Shown: piece by piece, positions 20,710-30,440 of the stretch
Layout of the letters: every line of letters begins with the position of its first letter
Position numbering within the stretch: position 1 is the first letter of the stretch
Assembly (NCBI GenBank): GCA_004369085.1
Contig: ML210399.1
Location: 1 to 35,728, forward strand
Length of the DNA stretch: 35,728 nt
Direction of reading: 5' to 3'
Origin: Coprinopsis marcescibilis
Lineage: Eukaryota > Basidiomycota > Agaricomycetes > Agaricales > Psathyrellaceae
Translations under genes and position numbers: made by a program
The notes under the pieces: model-generated
What the model was told of the DNA's origin: nothing
The model's input: the letters and a program-made list of their open reading frames with translations, nothing else
The model's database searches: none

Positions 20710-22587
20710 AGGTTGAGTCGATTATCATCTTCGCCGTGGTTTCTGCATCGACTTCTTTGTTGCAAGGAGTGAAAATCACCCCCTTCGTAAGCCCTTGATC
20801 CACCTGGATCAAGATAGAGTTGTATATTGTCCCATTTTCTTGAACTGGTGGTAAACTAGACATGAGATCCATCATGACGAATGCGAAGGGTCGGTGTGAT
20901 CCCATTGACTTGTTTGGGATGAGAGTCGGTTTCAATGGTTGGCGATTGATCTTGAACTGTTGACATGTGGCGCATCCTTTGACGTAGTCTTGTACGGCTC
21001 CTCTTATGCCAGGGAACCAGTAGTTTTGGCTAACCTTGTAAAAGGTTTCAAGTTCTCTGGGGTGTCCGGCGAGGATTGGGTCGTGGTGATCGCGTATGAT
21101 CTGGCGTCGAAGTTCTTGATTTTGGGGAATGTACATTTTCCCACGAAAGAATAGTGCCGTCTTGCTGTCTTTCGATTCTGTATGCCAATCTGCCAGGTCT
21201 TTCCGCAATTCAGTTGGGATGTCTTTGTCTTTCAAAAGATCTTGGATTTTGTCCGCCATTCCAACGTCGAATGTTTCTTCCGGTTGATCTAAAATTCGTG
21301 CCAGTAAATCGACGTCCATCAAGTTCAGTTTGACTTCTTTTGGAAATTGTTCTTCCGAAAGAAGGATCATATCTTCGTTGTCATGATCGCCATGTTCCAG
21401 AAGGTGATCCGGTCGTTGAGATAGTGCGTCCGATTGTACCATTTTACTTCCGGGGGTGTAGTTGAATCGATAGTTGAATTCCGTGAGGAATGTGTACCAT
21501 CTTGCCTGTTGTCAATTCAATTTTCGTGTTTCCCGGAAATAGGAAAGGTTTTTGTGGTCCGATAACACTTCGATTGGATGTTGAGCTCCCATCAAATAGT
21601 GTCGCCATTCGGTAAAGGCTCGGATAAGAGCCAAAAGTTCTCGGTCGTATATCTCATAATTGCGTTCGGTTGGGGTGAGTGTTTTCGATATAAAGGAGAC
21701 TGGGTGTTGGGCTCCATTGGCATCGCATTGGGTGAGGAGGGCTCCGGTGGCGTATTTTGATGCATCACATTCGACTTGGAAGGGTCTTTCCAAGTCGGGC
21801 ATGATCAGGACTGGTTGCTCCGTAAATCGATTTTTCAAGGTGTCGAATGCAGTTTGTTGTTGTGGTGTCCATTCGATTAACACTCCTTTTTGAAGGAGTT
21901 CATTCATCAATTTTGCTAGTTCCGAATATCCGCGAATGAATCTTCGATAGAAATTTCCGAATCCTAAAAAGGATCGTACTTGTTTCACGGTTTTCGGGGC
22001 GGGCCAGTCTTGGATTCCAGCGACCTTTTTTGGATCCATGGAAATTCGTCCTTCTTCAATAATCATGCCGAGGTATTCGATGCGGGTTTGGCAAAATTGG
22101 CATTTCTCCGGTTTCAGGTAAAGGTTGTTATCCTTTAGTACTTGAAGGGTTTTTCGCGTGTATTCAATCATTTTCTCCTTGGTTTTGGTGAAGATGAGAA
22201 TGTCATCCATGTAGATGATAATGCAACATCCTTCAATTTTGAGTTTGTCGAAGATATGGTCCATCATCGCTTGAAACGTTGCCGGAGAATTACACATGCC
22301 GAAAAACATAACTGTCGGTTCAAATAGTCCCAAATTCGTTTTGAATGCTGCTTTCCATTGATCGCTGTCCCTGATCCGAATGTTGTTGTAACCCCATCGC
22401 ACGTCCAGTTTAGTGAAGTACTTCACTCCTTTTAGTTTGTCGAGGAGTTCGGTGATGAGTGGAAGTGGATAGGCGTTTTTGATTGTCCATTCGTTGAGGT
22501 AACAATAGTCTTGACAGGGTCGAAGGGGGGTTTTAACCTTCCCATCTTCAATGATTTGCTTCTTTTTGACAAAAAAGAAGGGAGCGG
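20701..22587 (-). pseudogene. pol: gypsy pol, middle part: RT, RNase H, integrase N-terminus
   Basis: Minus strand, starting right after the 22588 insertion with [23 protein letters not shown] (catalytic Asp), [10 protein letters not shown] and the YMDD box ([11 protein letters not shown]). RNase [10 protein letters not shown], the Glu in [10 protein letters not shown] and the Asp in VLSDHKNL. An in-frame TGA at 21512-21514 follows KLN, just after RNase H, and fits CGA to TGA. Integrase: HHCC zinc site (HHDPILAGH, then CATC) and the first catalytic Asp region (MMDLMSSLPP). The frame is cut by the KDZ transposon at 20700. Apart from that TGA the frame is open. Confidence 0.95.
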
Positions 22588-24134
22588 TGATGCGCCCTGT
22601 AGGTGTGGGACCCCTAAAAAAATCGCATAAAGTATATTTTACGAGTTGTACTCAGCTCAAAAATGCGAAACCCGTCGTATAGACTATGACGGGTATATTC
22701 TAAAACAAATGCCACTACCCCAGTACGAATGGGCACCAAGGGTTGAGACTTAGAACGGAGGTCGTCAACTAACACCACCAGAATGAAGGAATATAGTAAG
22801 AGAACTATCGTCGATCATTGTCATCCATACAAGTCGAAGTTACGCACTCTGAATTAAAAACCAACATTGATAATAGTGACTTAGCACAAGAGTTACTATT
22901 ACATGGACGTGTATAATACATCCGCTAGTGCCATGACATAACTCAATACTCAGAACGAACGACGGTATTTCTTGTAAAATGAAATGTACTAGTCAGGACT
23001 TGAACCACAGACCTACACGTTAAACTCGGCAAATGCCGAGTATAAGTGCCCAGAGTGTATAGTCAAAAGGACTTACAAGAATCGACGCCCATTGCTAAGA
23101 CAATACGAGCACAAGTTACCCTACCACGGGGCCACAGAAAGATGACAAAGAAAGCGAGGATTCGCCGAGATAAGATAACAAACTGGACATGCGCCTCGGC
23201 TGCGGATGACAAAGTCGAGACTTAGATAGACTCATAATTCTCGTCGAGCACTGCCGTGTACCACCTAGACCGAGTCTAAAAACACTCAATAGCCAATCAC
23301 CTCGTCTATACTATAACCTAGACTCGGAGGATTAGACAAAAAGCCCTCAACTGGCGCCATATGGGACTCAACTCCCGACGGGAATATTCAACCTTCCCNN
23401 NNNNNNNNNNNNNNNNNNNNNNNNNNNNNNNNNNNNNNNNNNNNNNNNNNNNNNNNNNNNNNNNNNNNNNNNNNNNNNNNNNNNNNNNNNNNNNNNNNNN
23501 NNNNNNNNNTAGATATCGCCTGGTTCACTGCTGTGACCTTGAGTTAACCGCAGTCGGCATTACTTGAGTCCCCACTGACCTTAGATAGTCTCTAGGAACG
23601 AAGAAACGTAGAGTCGAGAATTTAAACAATACAAATCGTGAATTTCGTGTGCAATTATCATGACCATCGTGATTATTGAGAGTTAAGAAACTATCGAGTC
23701 TTACTGAGTGTTTAAACAATCGTCGAGCGTTTCAGTGTCTTTTAAGCAAGCTTTAGTGTTATTACACTAAGAGTGCTAGTGACTGTACTTTAGCTAAAGG
23801 CTACCGTCGGTCTTTGCCCTTCCAGGCCTTTATAAAACCGTGTTACCCATATAACAAACCCATAAAACCATTATAAAAACTTAAAAACCGTCCATAACAA
23901 GATATACGCTTCACTAAGCGCTAGTTACCTCGTCAAACAATTAGTTCCACTCGGCAACCCCCAAAACAACCCGCAGGAGCCAACTACAAGCACTAGAATA
24001 TACATATCATTCGTCTAAACCTACGACGAACTTAACTACACCATTTGTCTTTGACACTAGGTGATTTGGTTGGGTTTTGTTGTTGTGTTGTGTGTTTGGT
24101 GTGTTTCTGCTGCTCAGCTGTTAGCATCGCATCA
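22588..24134. mobile_element. Insertion in gypsy RT with TG..CA ends, LTR-like, contains assembly gap
   Basis: RT codons stop matching at SPNA on one side and resume at APFFF on the other. The foreign DNA starts TGATGCG and ends CGCATCA, a 7-bp terminal inverted repeat. It is flanked by the direct repeat GCGG (22584-22587 and 24135-24138), one copy of which restores the frame. Inside are TGTGGGACCCC (22604), a retroelement-primer-like TGGCGCCATATGGGAC (23352) and a TATA-like TTTATAAAACC after the gap. It has no ORF of note. It may be a collapsed LTR retrotransposon or a composite of two insertions; the gap prevents a decision. Confidence 0.7.
23399..23509. other. Assembly gap (111 N)
   Basis: A run of N inside the insertion at 22588-24134. 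The real missing length is unknown and could be large, since repeats often collapse here. Confidence 1.
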
Positions 24135-25036
24135 GCGGCGTTCGGAGATTGCGAGGGTCGAATATACATTTTGACAAGATTTTCCTGAATGAACTTCTCT
24201 AGTTCCTTTTGTTCGTCCAAGGTGAGATTGTATGTCTTGAATGATTTAGGAATGAAGCCGTCTTTTAACTCAATTTTGTGATCCCAAGGTTTCGAGTCAG
24301 GGAATTGATTGGCTTTCTTCTTGTCAAAAATGTCCATGTAGTCGTGGTATTCTTCCGGTATTCGTTGTTCCAGGGTAAGGGCTGAAGTGTCTTCAGCAAC
24401 TGCAAGTTCTTGTGTGATGGTTGATTTAGCCCGAATCCAAATTGTACGAAGGTGTGGGCTTTCTTTTCCTTGAAAATCGCACAGTAGGGCTGTGTCGATG
24501 TCTTCCTGGTTAGGGTCTGGCTGTTTCTTTGTTTTCTTGGTTCGAAGGTATTTAAGAAGAGCTTGTGTAATCTTCGAAAATTCCTTCGTTTGCCAAGAGA
24601 GGGTTCCATTTTTCCAATCAATCAAAGGGTTTGTCTTTCGAAGCCAGGGTGCTCCGAGGATAATCTTTTCTTGTCCAAGACCAGTGACGTAGAACCGTTC
24701 CTTGAAGTGGCATCCATGGATTGTGATATGTGCGTCTGCGTAGAATCGGATGGTACCATTCTTGTTTAGGGTACCGTCGACGTTTTGTGCAGGGATCGGA
24801 GTAGTGAGTTGAGTGAGGGGGATTTTTATTTTTCGTGCGTAGTTCTGATCGATGAACTGATCGTCTGCTCCGCAATCGGCAAGAGTGGTTGTTCCAACGT
24901 TTTCGGGTCCATTCTTTCCAGTGAATGACAATGTGGTGGGGAAAATCAAAGTCATATTGGATGGATCGGCATATAGGACAGACCGTACTATCTTAGGAGG
25001 TGCTACAGTTGGTATAGACCTCCTCAGGCAAAACCC
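24135..25036 (-). pseudogene. pol: gypsy pol, 5' part: protease and RT N-terminus
   Basis: The frame is -1 relative to gag and is entered at the slippery site 25036-25030; the first ATG in this frame is 24955. The protease active site reads LADCGADDQFID (DCGA in place of the common DSGA), with the flap region and ILGAPWL. The RT lead-in (IPEEYHDYMDIFDK, YIRPSQSPNA) ends at the 24134 insertion. There are no stops in this part. The protein would be made only as a Gag-Pol fusion. Confidence 0.9.
24995..25036 (-). promoter_or_regulatory. Programmed -1 frameshift signal between gag and pol
   Basis: On the minus strand the gag frame reads G GGT TTT GCC TGA. The heptamer GGGTTTT (25036-25030) fits X XXY YYZ. 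After a 5-base spacer (GCCTG) a 7-bp stem AGGAGGT (25024-25018) pairs with ACCTCCT (25001-24995), with an inner CTA/TAG extension. It overlaps the gag stop codon (25026-25024). The -1 frame is open into pol, including ATG 24955. Confidence 0.8.
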
Positions 25037-26466
25037 TCATTCTTCTCAAGCTCGTCTTGGAATTTCTCGCATTCCTCGGGGTCCATGTTGCTAAGAATTT
25101 GTTGAACGGATTTGTAAGCGGTGTTTCCGGTGTATTTTTTGTTCTCGTTGGTTCCAGAAGAGGAACCCGATTCATTTCAAGGTTTCCACGTGGTTCAGGA
25201 TTTGTTCCCGTCTTTCAGTTTAGAGGGGCATGCGTTCAAGGCGTGTCCTGCCTTGCGGCAAAAGAAGCACAACCCTTTTCGGATGCATTCCTCTCAAATG
25301 GCGTCTGTCATTTTGGGAAGTCAGACGAAAGGTTTCTTTGTATTGAACGAGTCAATATCCATTGGTACTCCATAATCTTCATTCGTCTTAGGAGTCGTTC
25401 TTGCAAAGGATTGAATTCCTTTCTTCATAAGTTGAAGCATCCTTTGATCATTGGATACTTTGATGATGGATTTGTACCAAGCTTGGAGGTCGGCGGGTTT
25501 GGTGGCTCGGTTCCAGACTTTTTCGAGTGTGTTATTATCGAGGGTGCTTCGAAAAATGTTGGTGATAATTCGATTGGCGGGATCGGCAGGGTCGGTAAGG
25601 TCAGGTCGGTATTTGGTTTCTGCTAATTTGTTTTTGAAGGTGTTGACAAAGTCTTCGCCCGAGTCTTTCCAACTTTTCTTGGGGTTCTTGAGTTGTTGGA
25701 AAGCAATGTCTGCTCGTTCTTTTTCGTAGAACAACACATTGAGTTTCTTTCTGAAATCTTTCCAAGTTCCCAATACAATCATGTCTTCTCCTTGTGCTTT
25801 GTTTATGAACGTTCGTTTCCAATCGGATGCTGTTCCCCCAACCATATATGAGAGGGTGAACAGAATCTTCTTGTTGTCAGTCCATTCGGGGTTGGCAAGG
25901 ATGTATAGAACAATTTCTTCCATCCATCCTTCGTATTTGTCTCGGTTCCCGTTGAATTCGGAAGGCTTTCGCATGCCTTTGATCTCTTCATCTTTGTCCT
26001 TCTTGGTCGTGGTCTTTCGCACGGATGGTCCTTCTTCAGCCATTGTTTCTGGTTGATAATTCACGAATTTCTGTTCTTCCTCGTAGTTCTGTTGAGCAAT
26101 CTCTTGCACTTGTTGTAGTTGTTCGGTTTCTTGATAACGTTTGAGGATTGTTTGTGACGGTTCGATGTTCAATTGGAATTGTTCTTGTTCAGGTGGGGTC
26201 CATCCGGTTGGTTCTGTTTCTGTTTCGTCTTGTTCGTATGTTGGGTCAAATTCCCGTTGTTGCTTCCCTTTGTTGGAGATCGATCGTTTAATCATTGATC
26301 GATCTATGTCTTTCGAGTATGGTGCAGATGTGGTTGGTGGTTCTGCCGATCTTCTGGTTGGTCCGATGTTTCTGGTCTGTTTGTAATTGGCCGTTTTTGG
26401 CGATAGGTCCTCGTCCCGATCGACAAGGTTGTGGTTGAGTAGTTTCGATCTTCTGTTACGACGCAA
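25024..26466 (-). pseudogene. gag: gypsy gag with four in-frame TGA codons
   Basis: The frame is open from the LTR edge (26466) and ends at TGA 25026-25024. Likely starts are ATG 26295 or, better, ATG 26043 (MAEEGPSVRK). The Gag core is recognisable (KYEGWMEEIVLYILANPEW, LSYMVGGTASDW, FYEKERADIAFQQL). A CCHC knuckle (CFFCRKAGHALNAC) follows near 25270-25230. TGA codons interrupt the same frame at 25321, 25294, 25195 and 25177, all around the knuckle and all explicable as CGA to TGA. The last codons carry the frameshift site. Confidence 0.9.
26440..26451 (-). promoter_or_regulatory. Primer binding site complementary to the LTR transcript 5' end
   Basis: Two bases inside the 5' LTR the element reads AGATCGAAACTA. 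The LTR contains its exact reverse complement, TAGTTTCGATCT, at 26684-26673 (minus), 35 bases after a TATATTTAAA box. An RNA that starts there could fold back and prime itself, as in Tf1/sushi elements, instead of using a tRNA. Confidence 0.7.
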
Positions 26467-26978
26467 GGCGAATAGTACGCCTTAGTCGCCGATGATAGTT
26501 AACGATGGAATCAAGACGAGAGATTGTCAAGATGAACGAGTTAATCGAGAGAGTCGAGATGAGCTAACGTCAAGAGGATTGAGTTTCAAAGGGATTCGAG
26601 TGAGACGATTCGTCGACGAGAAGACTAACGAAAGTCTTATTCAAGAACTATCAAATATACAAGAGAGAAATGAGATCGAAACTAAACTACAACTACCTAA
26701 CTAGGTAAGTTTAAATATACAATTCTTATCTCTTATCAATCTTATCGATAAGTTCCATCCGTTATCATACTATAAATAGGAAAAATCACTACGTCATAAA
26801 CTCATGTCCGTTATCTATCTAATAATATTCCCAAGATCCGGTTTGACAGTCAGGGGTATCAATAGACTCATTATCAAACATACCAAACTTCTGAAAATAT
26901 TCCATCTGTATTTCCAAATAATCTTCGTCCGTAAGTTCCCGTTCTTCATCATGTTCCACCGTTGGAAGCGGTGTAACA
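26454..26978 (-). repeat. 5' LTR of the gypsy element
   Basis: It is 525 bases, TGTTAC to GTAACA, collinear with 7345-7869. In element orientation it has a TATATTTAAA box (26719-26710) and a predicted transcript start at 26684, giving U3 of about 294 and R-U5 of about 231 bases. Confidence 0.95.
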
Positions 26979-26983
26979 GATAC
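26979..26983. repeat. Target site duplication GATAC (right) of the gypsy element
   Basis: Identical to 7340-7344. Sequence on both outer sides belongs to the interrupted older relic. Confidence 0.9.
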
Positions 26984-28699
26984 ATGAACCCAACTGTCCT
27001 GGGCCTTCGGGTCCATAATATAATCACTTCCTCAGCACTCTGAATGCTCAATCCAGATTTGGAACCCAGCTGTTTGGTAAATAGGGTACGATTATGATAG
27101 ACTTGTGCGAAATTTCTCAGTGCTGGGAGATCTGATACCTTGCCCCTGCCAGATTGTTGCCCACCTGGTCACAATTCAATTCATCTGGTTACATCTAAGA
27201 ATCCTCAAGGCTGATCACCCCAAGTCTACATACCATAGTTATATATTACCAAGCTCTGGACATTCAGCCAACAGAATGAGCTATGACCTCCCTGGTGTCC
27301 CTCCCCTGTCTTCTGTCTCTGTACTGCACATTTTCCAGCACCAAGGGCCAAAGGGCAGTGATCCATGCCAGGATTGGTACCATATTTGGATGGGATGGAC
27401 TGAGCAATTATAGCCCGCTCATAAGCAAGCAACATTGCATGGCCCAGCTTCCTGACCATGCAGTCAATGATATGGGATATGTATGGTGATGCAATATAAT
27501 ACCAAGCTTGTCCATGGCATCTATGCATTTGAACAGTGAACAAGCTGGGCAAGGTAACAGATGAGGCATATGTTTTTCCCCAACCCTGCAAGCCATGGGT
27601 CATAGGTCTATGTTGCATGACTATGTGGATAAAAGTTGTAAATCGTGATCTTTCCTTGAGAGTTGAGTTCTTGGAAAGTATCAAGAAGATCAAATGTATA
27701 AGCTGTTTGGACCTCTTTGATTGTAGAGAGAAACAGTCAAGCTTGTAGGAGTTTCATGAATCGTAGGGTAGAGTGAATGTGGCAATTAAAGAATCTGATG
27801 GCTACTTTATGAACTCCCACAAGGTCAAAAACTTGAAGGTTCTGAGGATTTGAAGGAGATGGGCACTCCCTGCCATCATGGCCAAGATCAATTATAAGTC
27901 CCACAGTGTGCAGCAAAGTCTTCTCAAAGAAGTTACCATTCCATCACTAATTTTGGTAGATACTGGTCAATGATTGAGAGTTGGTTGAGGGTTGCATTAT
28001 CACTCACCTCAATGGAGTGCAGTGGAAGTGAGCCATGTGAGCTCACAAGGCATGCACTGCATAAAGGTGCTGAGCCACAGTGGCAAGTTGTGCATCAGTA
28101 CATTGGAGGGTTCAGCTCTTGCTTAGTTTGACCTTGCAAGCATTTCAAACATTTCAAAAAGTCGTACCCAACTTTGCCGTCATGGTGAATTAGTTCATCG
28201 AGCAACTGCAATCTATGCTCTAGCCAAAATCGAATCTTCTCCTGTAAATATTTAAATGAGTGAGAATGGGGCTGGACTTTTCTAACCAATGCATGGTATT
28301 TTTTACTTTCTTGCACTTTTTCAAGGGTTGACCCTGCTTGTTCCCCTTGAAACCCATCAAGTCTTCTTGTTCATGTTCCTTCCCTCCTTCAGCCAGGTGT
28401 GTGTCCTTATCTACAGCATTGCATGATGTTGTATCTTCCTGTGGTAATGCCTTGGCTGAATCCTCCGGTAGGCTCAGTACAGCACGAGAGTGTTGAGTTA
28501 CCCATCCATGTTGGCCTTTGCAACTAATTGAGGTCGGAAGAATACTATCATCTGCAACACTTTGAACTTTCAGATGTTTACTTCAATTTTTGGACTTTGT
28601 GGGAGGCATGGCTACAGCAGTGAACACCAAAAGTCTGGTGAAGGCAACAACTTGCAGGGAGGTCTTGCTCTAATCTTATTGATCATCTTGTACCTAATA
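26984..28699 (-). pseudogene. Upstream part of the interrupted minus-strand transposon gene, badly decayed
   Basis: This DNA was continuous with 7339 and below before the gypsy insertion. Since 7094-4613 encodes the end of a KDZ/Ulp1 protein on the minus strand, the earlier exons should lie here. Open minus-strand segments occur at 27693-27226, 27596-27408 and 28316-28095, but I cannot align them confidently with KDZ motifs. Many stops and frameshifts are present. The assignment rests on position, not on sequence similarity. Confidence 0.35.
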
Positions 28700-28972
28700 C
28701 AGCCCCCAGACAAAAGTATCTGGACGCCACCATCAGTGATTGTATCATCTCGCCCAACCCAGTTGTGGTGGATGTGCTCTTATCAAAGTGAAGGAAGGAA
28801 ACACTAAGTTCTACTGATATAAACTTTTAATATCATGCATTAGCTATTGGATTCCCAATTTTTATTCATATCAGTCCAATCCTCCCTAGTCAATGGGTCT
28901 GTCAAAAGGTGAGAGCTCCCAGCAACGATGTTCAAAATTACACGGTATCCAGATACTTTTGTCTGGGGGCTG
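28700..28972. mobile_element. Tc1/mariner-type MITE, 273 bp
   Basis: A perfect 25-bp terminal inverted repeat (CAGCCCCCAGACAAAAGTAT and onward; 28700-28724 and 28948-28972) is flanked by TA on both sides (28698-28699, 28973-28974). The AAAAGTATCTGGA core is of the type seen in fungal Tc1/mariner-like elements. There is no coding capacity, so it needs a transposase in trans. The perfect ends suggest recent arrival. Confidence 0.9.
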
Positions 28973-29073
28973 TAGTTCCAAACAAGATGTGAGACACAAT
29001 TATTAAGCAAAGCCAACTCTGCAAAGGACAGCAGAGTTGCGGCAGCAAACTCAAAGAAATACTACAGCTAAAT

Positions 29074-29692
29074 CTACTGAATGGTGGCACAACCATAGAT
29101 ATACTCATCACCTGTAATCCTTCCTGTAGGTTCAACGGCACCATTACTCTTTGATTGATTGGTACATGAGAGCTTGCTGGTAAGTGCCTTCCCAAGTGAC
29201 CAAGAACCACATCGCCACAGGCAGGTTCTTGACAAGTTTTCCAGCCCAAGACCTACAGAAATAATCAGCATACTCAAGCAGCAAAACTTTGGGCACTGCT
29301 TATGCATCCGAGTAGACACCAGGGGCTTGTCCCTTCATCACAATGTAAAACATGTTGGTGTGTTGAACAGCACACTTGTCATTTGAAGAGGCAAGAATAT
29401 CAGAGAGTGATATCTTGAGACAGCAGTTGGATTCTGTGAGCTGCTGAACTTCCTTGGAAAGGGCATTCATCTTGTTGGTGAGCACAGTAATGTGCATCAT
29501 CTGATCCTCATGCATGCAATAAAGACTGTTGGCCAATTCTTGAATCTTCTGGGCAGTGTCCATGTGAGGAAACACAGGTAGATAGACAGGGTGCTTCTCT
29601 CCATTGCCAGGGTGAGTGACATGGGCAACACTAAGTTTTGGCCAATGGCCTTCAAAGATTAATGGAAGGAATTCGGACCACCCAGAAACCAA
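29074..29692 (-). pseudogene. Decayed relative of the coiled-coil/viroplasmin-like gene
   Basis: The minus-strand exon 29692-29303 has coiled-coil heptads (MMHITVLTNKMNALSKEV) and ends FYIVMKGQAPGVYSDA, matching FYVMIRGRAPGIYSNL of the gene at 14271. An intron follows at the same place. Its donor is ATAAGC where GTAAGC is expected, a G to A change at a CpG; the acceptor TGTAG is intact. The next exon reads WxxxLV in one frame and GRITGDEYIYGCATIQ in another (compare GRTPGDEGMYGPATID), so it has a frameshift or stop. It sits upstream of the KDZ/Ulp1 relic on the same strand, the same order as in the young transposon. Confidence 0.75.
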
Positions 29693-29699
29693 CTATACA

Positions 29700-30440
29700 T
29701 GAAATTACCAGTATAAAATCCACCAAGCCCACTGTAACACTTACCAACAAGCAGGCTGCAAAGAAGGCCCAGGACGTCATAATTGGAAAGAGACAAGAGA
29801 GTAAGTGCCAAGTTGCATTGGGTGATTCATACCACTTACCAGTTTGGCAGCAACCAAGAACTTGGTTCAACAACTACCATTGTTGCCAGGGAGTTTCTGG
29901 CACCACTACTGCCACTTCGCTTTGCAAAGGCTCTTCTTTAACAGTATGCATGGCAGTGCTTGAGCTGGCAAACAGGAGGTTGGGTGCACCTTGGAAAACC
30001 TACAAGGGTAGTAGGAGTAGTAGTAGCAAGGGAGGAAGCAAAAGAACAAAGCAGGCATTAGGTCAGTCACTCCCGCAGCTCGAACCAAACGCAAAACGTA
30101 CCTCTAGCCACATGGACTTTGGAACCCCAAACACCTGGCCGGGTGTCCCGTCAGCAAGAGAGAAGGAGGCGATCTTGCCTATATTTTCAGGTGTTATGGT
30201 TTTCTGTGGGTGTTTTAGTGGTCTCGTTCAAGCAGGGGTGGTGTGCAAGTGCAAGTGCAAGTGGAAGGAATGCAATATGGCATGGTGGATAAGACGAGTT
30301 GGAGACAATATGAGGGAAAGCAAAAGACAAGAAAGAGACGCAACGCACTCGGTTGAACTGGGGCAAGTCGAATTTGACGTTGGATTTGAGGAGCAGGTTG
30401 ATAGGATTGTTTCTGGATGTCCACAGACAGTCTGACAGCA
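29700..30440 (+). pseudogene. Plus-strand ORF opposite the viroplasmin-like relic, possible partner-gene relic
   Basis: A 265-codon ORF (29638-30435) runs divergently from the small relic. It contains RTWFNNYHCCQG, which is mildly like WFHNWHTRHG of the large gene at 14105, and is then Ser/Lys-rich. The divergent position is where the large partner gene should be in this older element. Its first bases overlap the other gene's exon, so the frame may not be real there. The similarity is weak. Confidence 0.3.

Larger units (their letters stand above)
7345..26978 (-). mobile_element. Ty3/gypsy chromovirus retrotransposon carrying nested insertions
   Basis: This is a complete element on the minus strand: 5' LTR 26454-26978, primer site, gag, -1 frameshift signal, pol (protease, RT, RNase H, integrase, chromodomain), a third ORF, polypurine tract, 3' LTR 7345-7869. 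Both LTRs are 525 bases with TGTTAC/GTAACA ends, and the element is flanked by GATAC. Subtracting the insertions at 10179-20700 and 22588-24134 plus their duplications leaves about 7.55 kb, a normal length. Chromodomain and likely self-priming place it near the Tf1/sushi-type chromoviruses. It is inactive: its genes have several TGA stops and both pol insertions break the frame. Confidence 0.95.

Noticed and set aside
19513..20765. Overlapping minus-strand ORFs of 140-170 codons with His/Leu/Ser/Met repeats
   Set aside because: Same minisatellite read in reverse; not genes.
23361..23567. ORF spanning the N run
   Set aside because: It exists only because N bases cannot encode stops; the gap length is arbitrary.
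8161..25323. TGA read as sense (recoding) in the retroelement
   Set aside because: Many functional stops here are TGA (gag, ORF3, the KDZ genes), and mutation at CpG explains the internal ones more simply.
7345..26978. Classical RIP as the cause of the transitions
   Set aside because: RIP in ascomycetes favours CpA. Here the changes are at CpG and run in both LTRs, which fits methylation and deamination in a basidiomycete.
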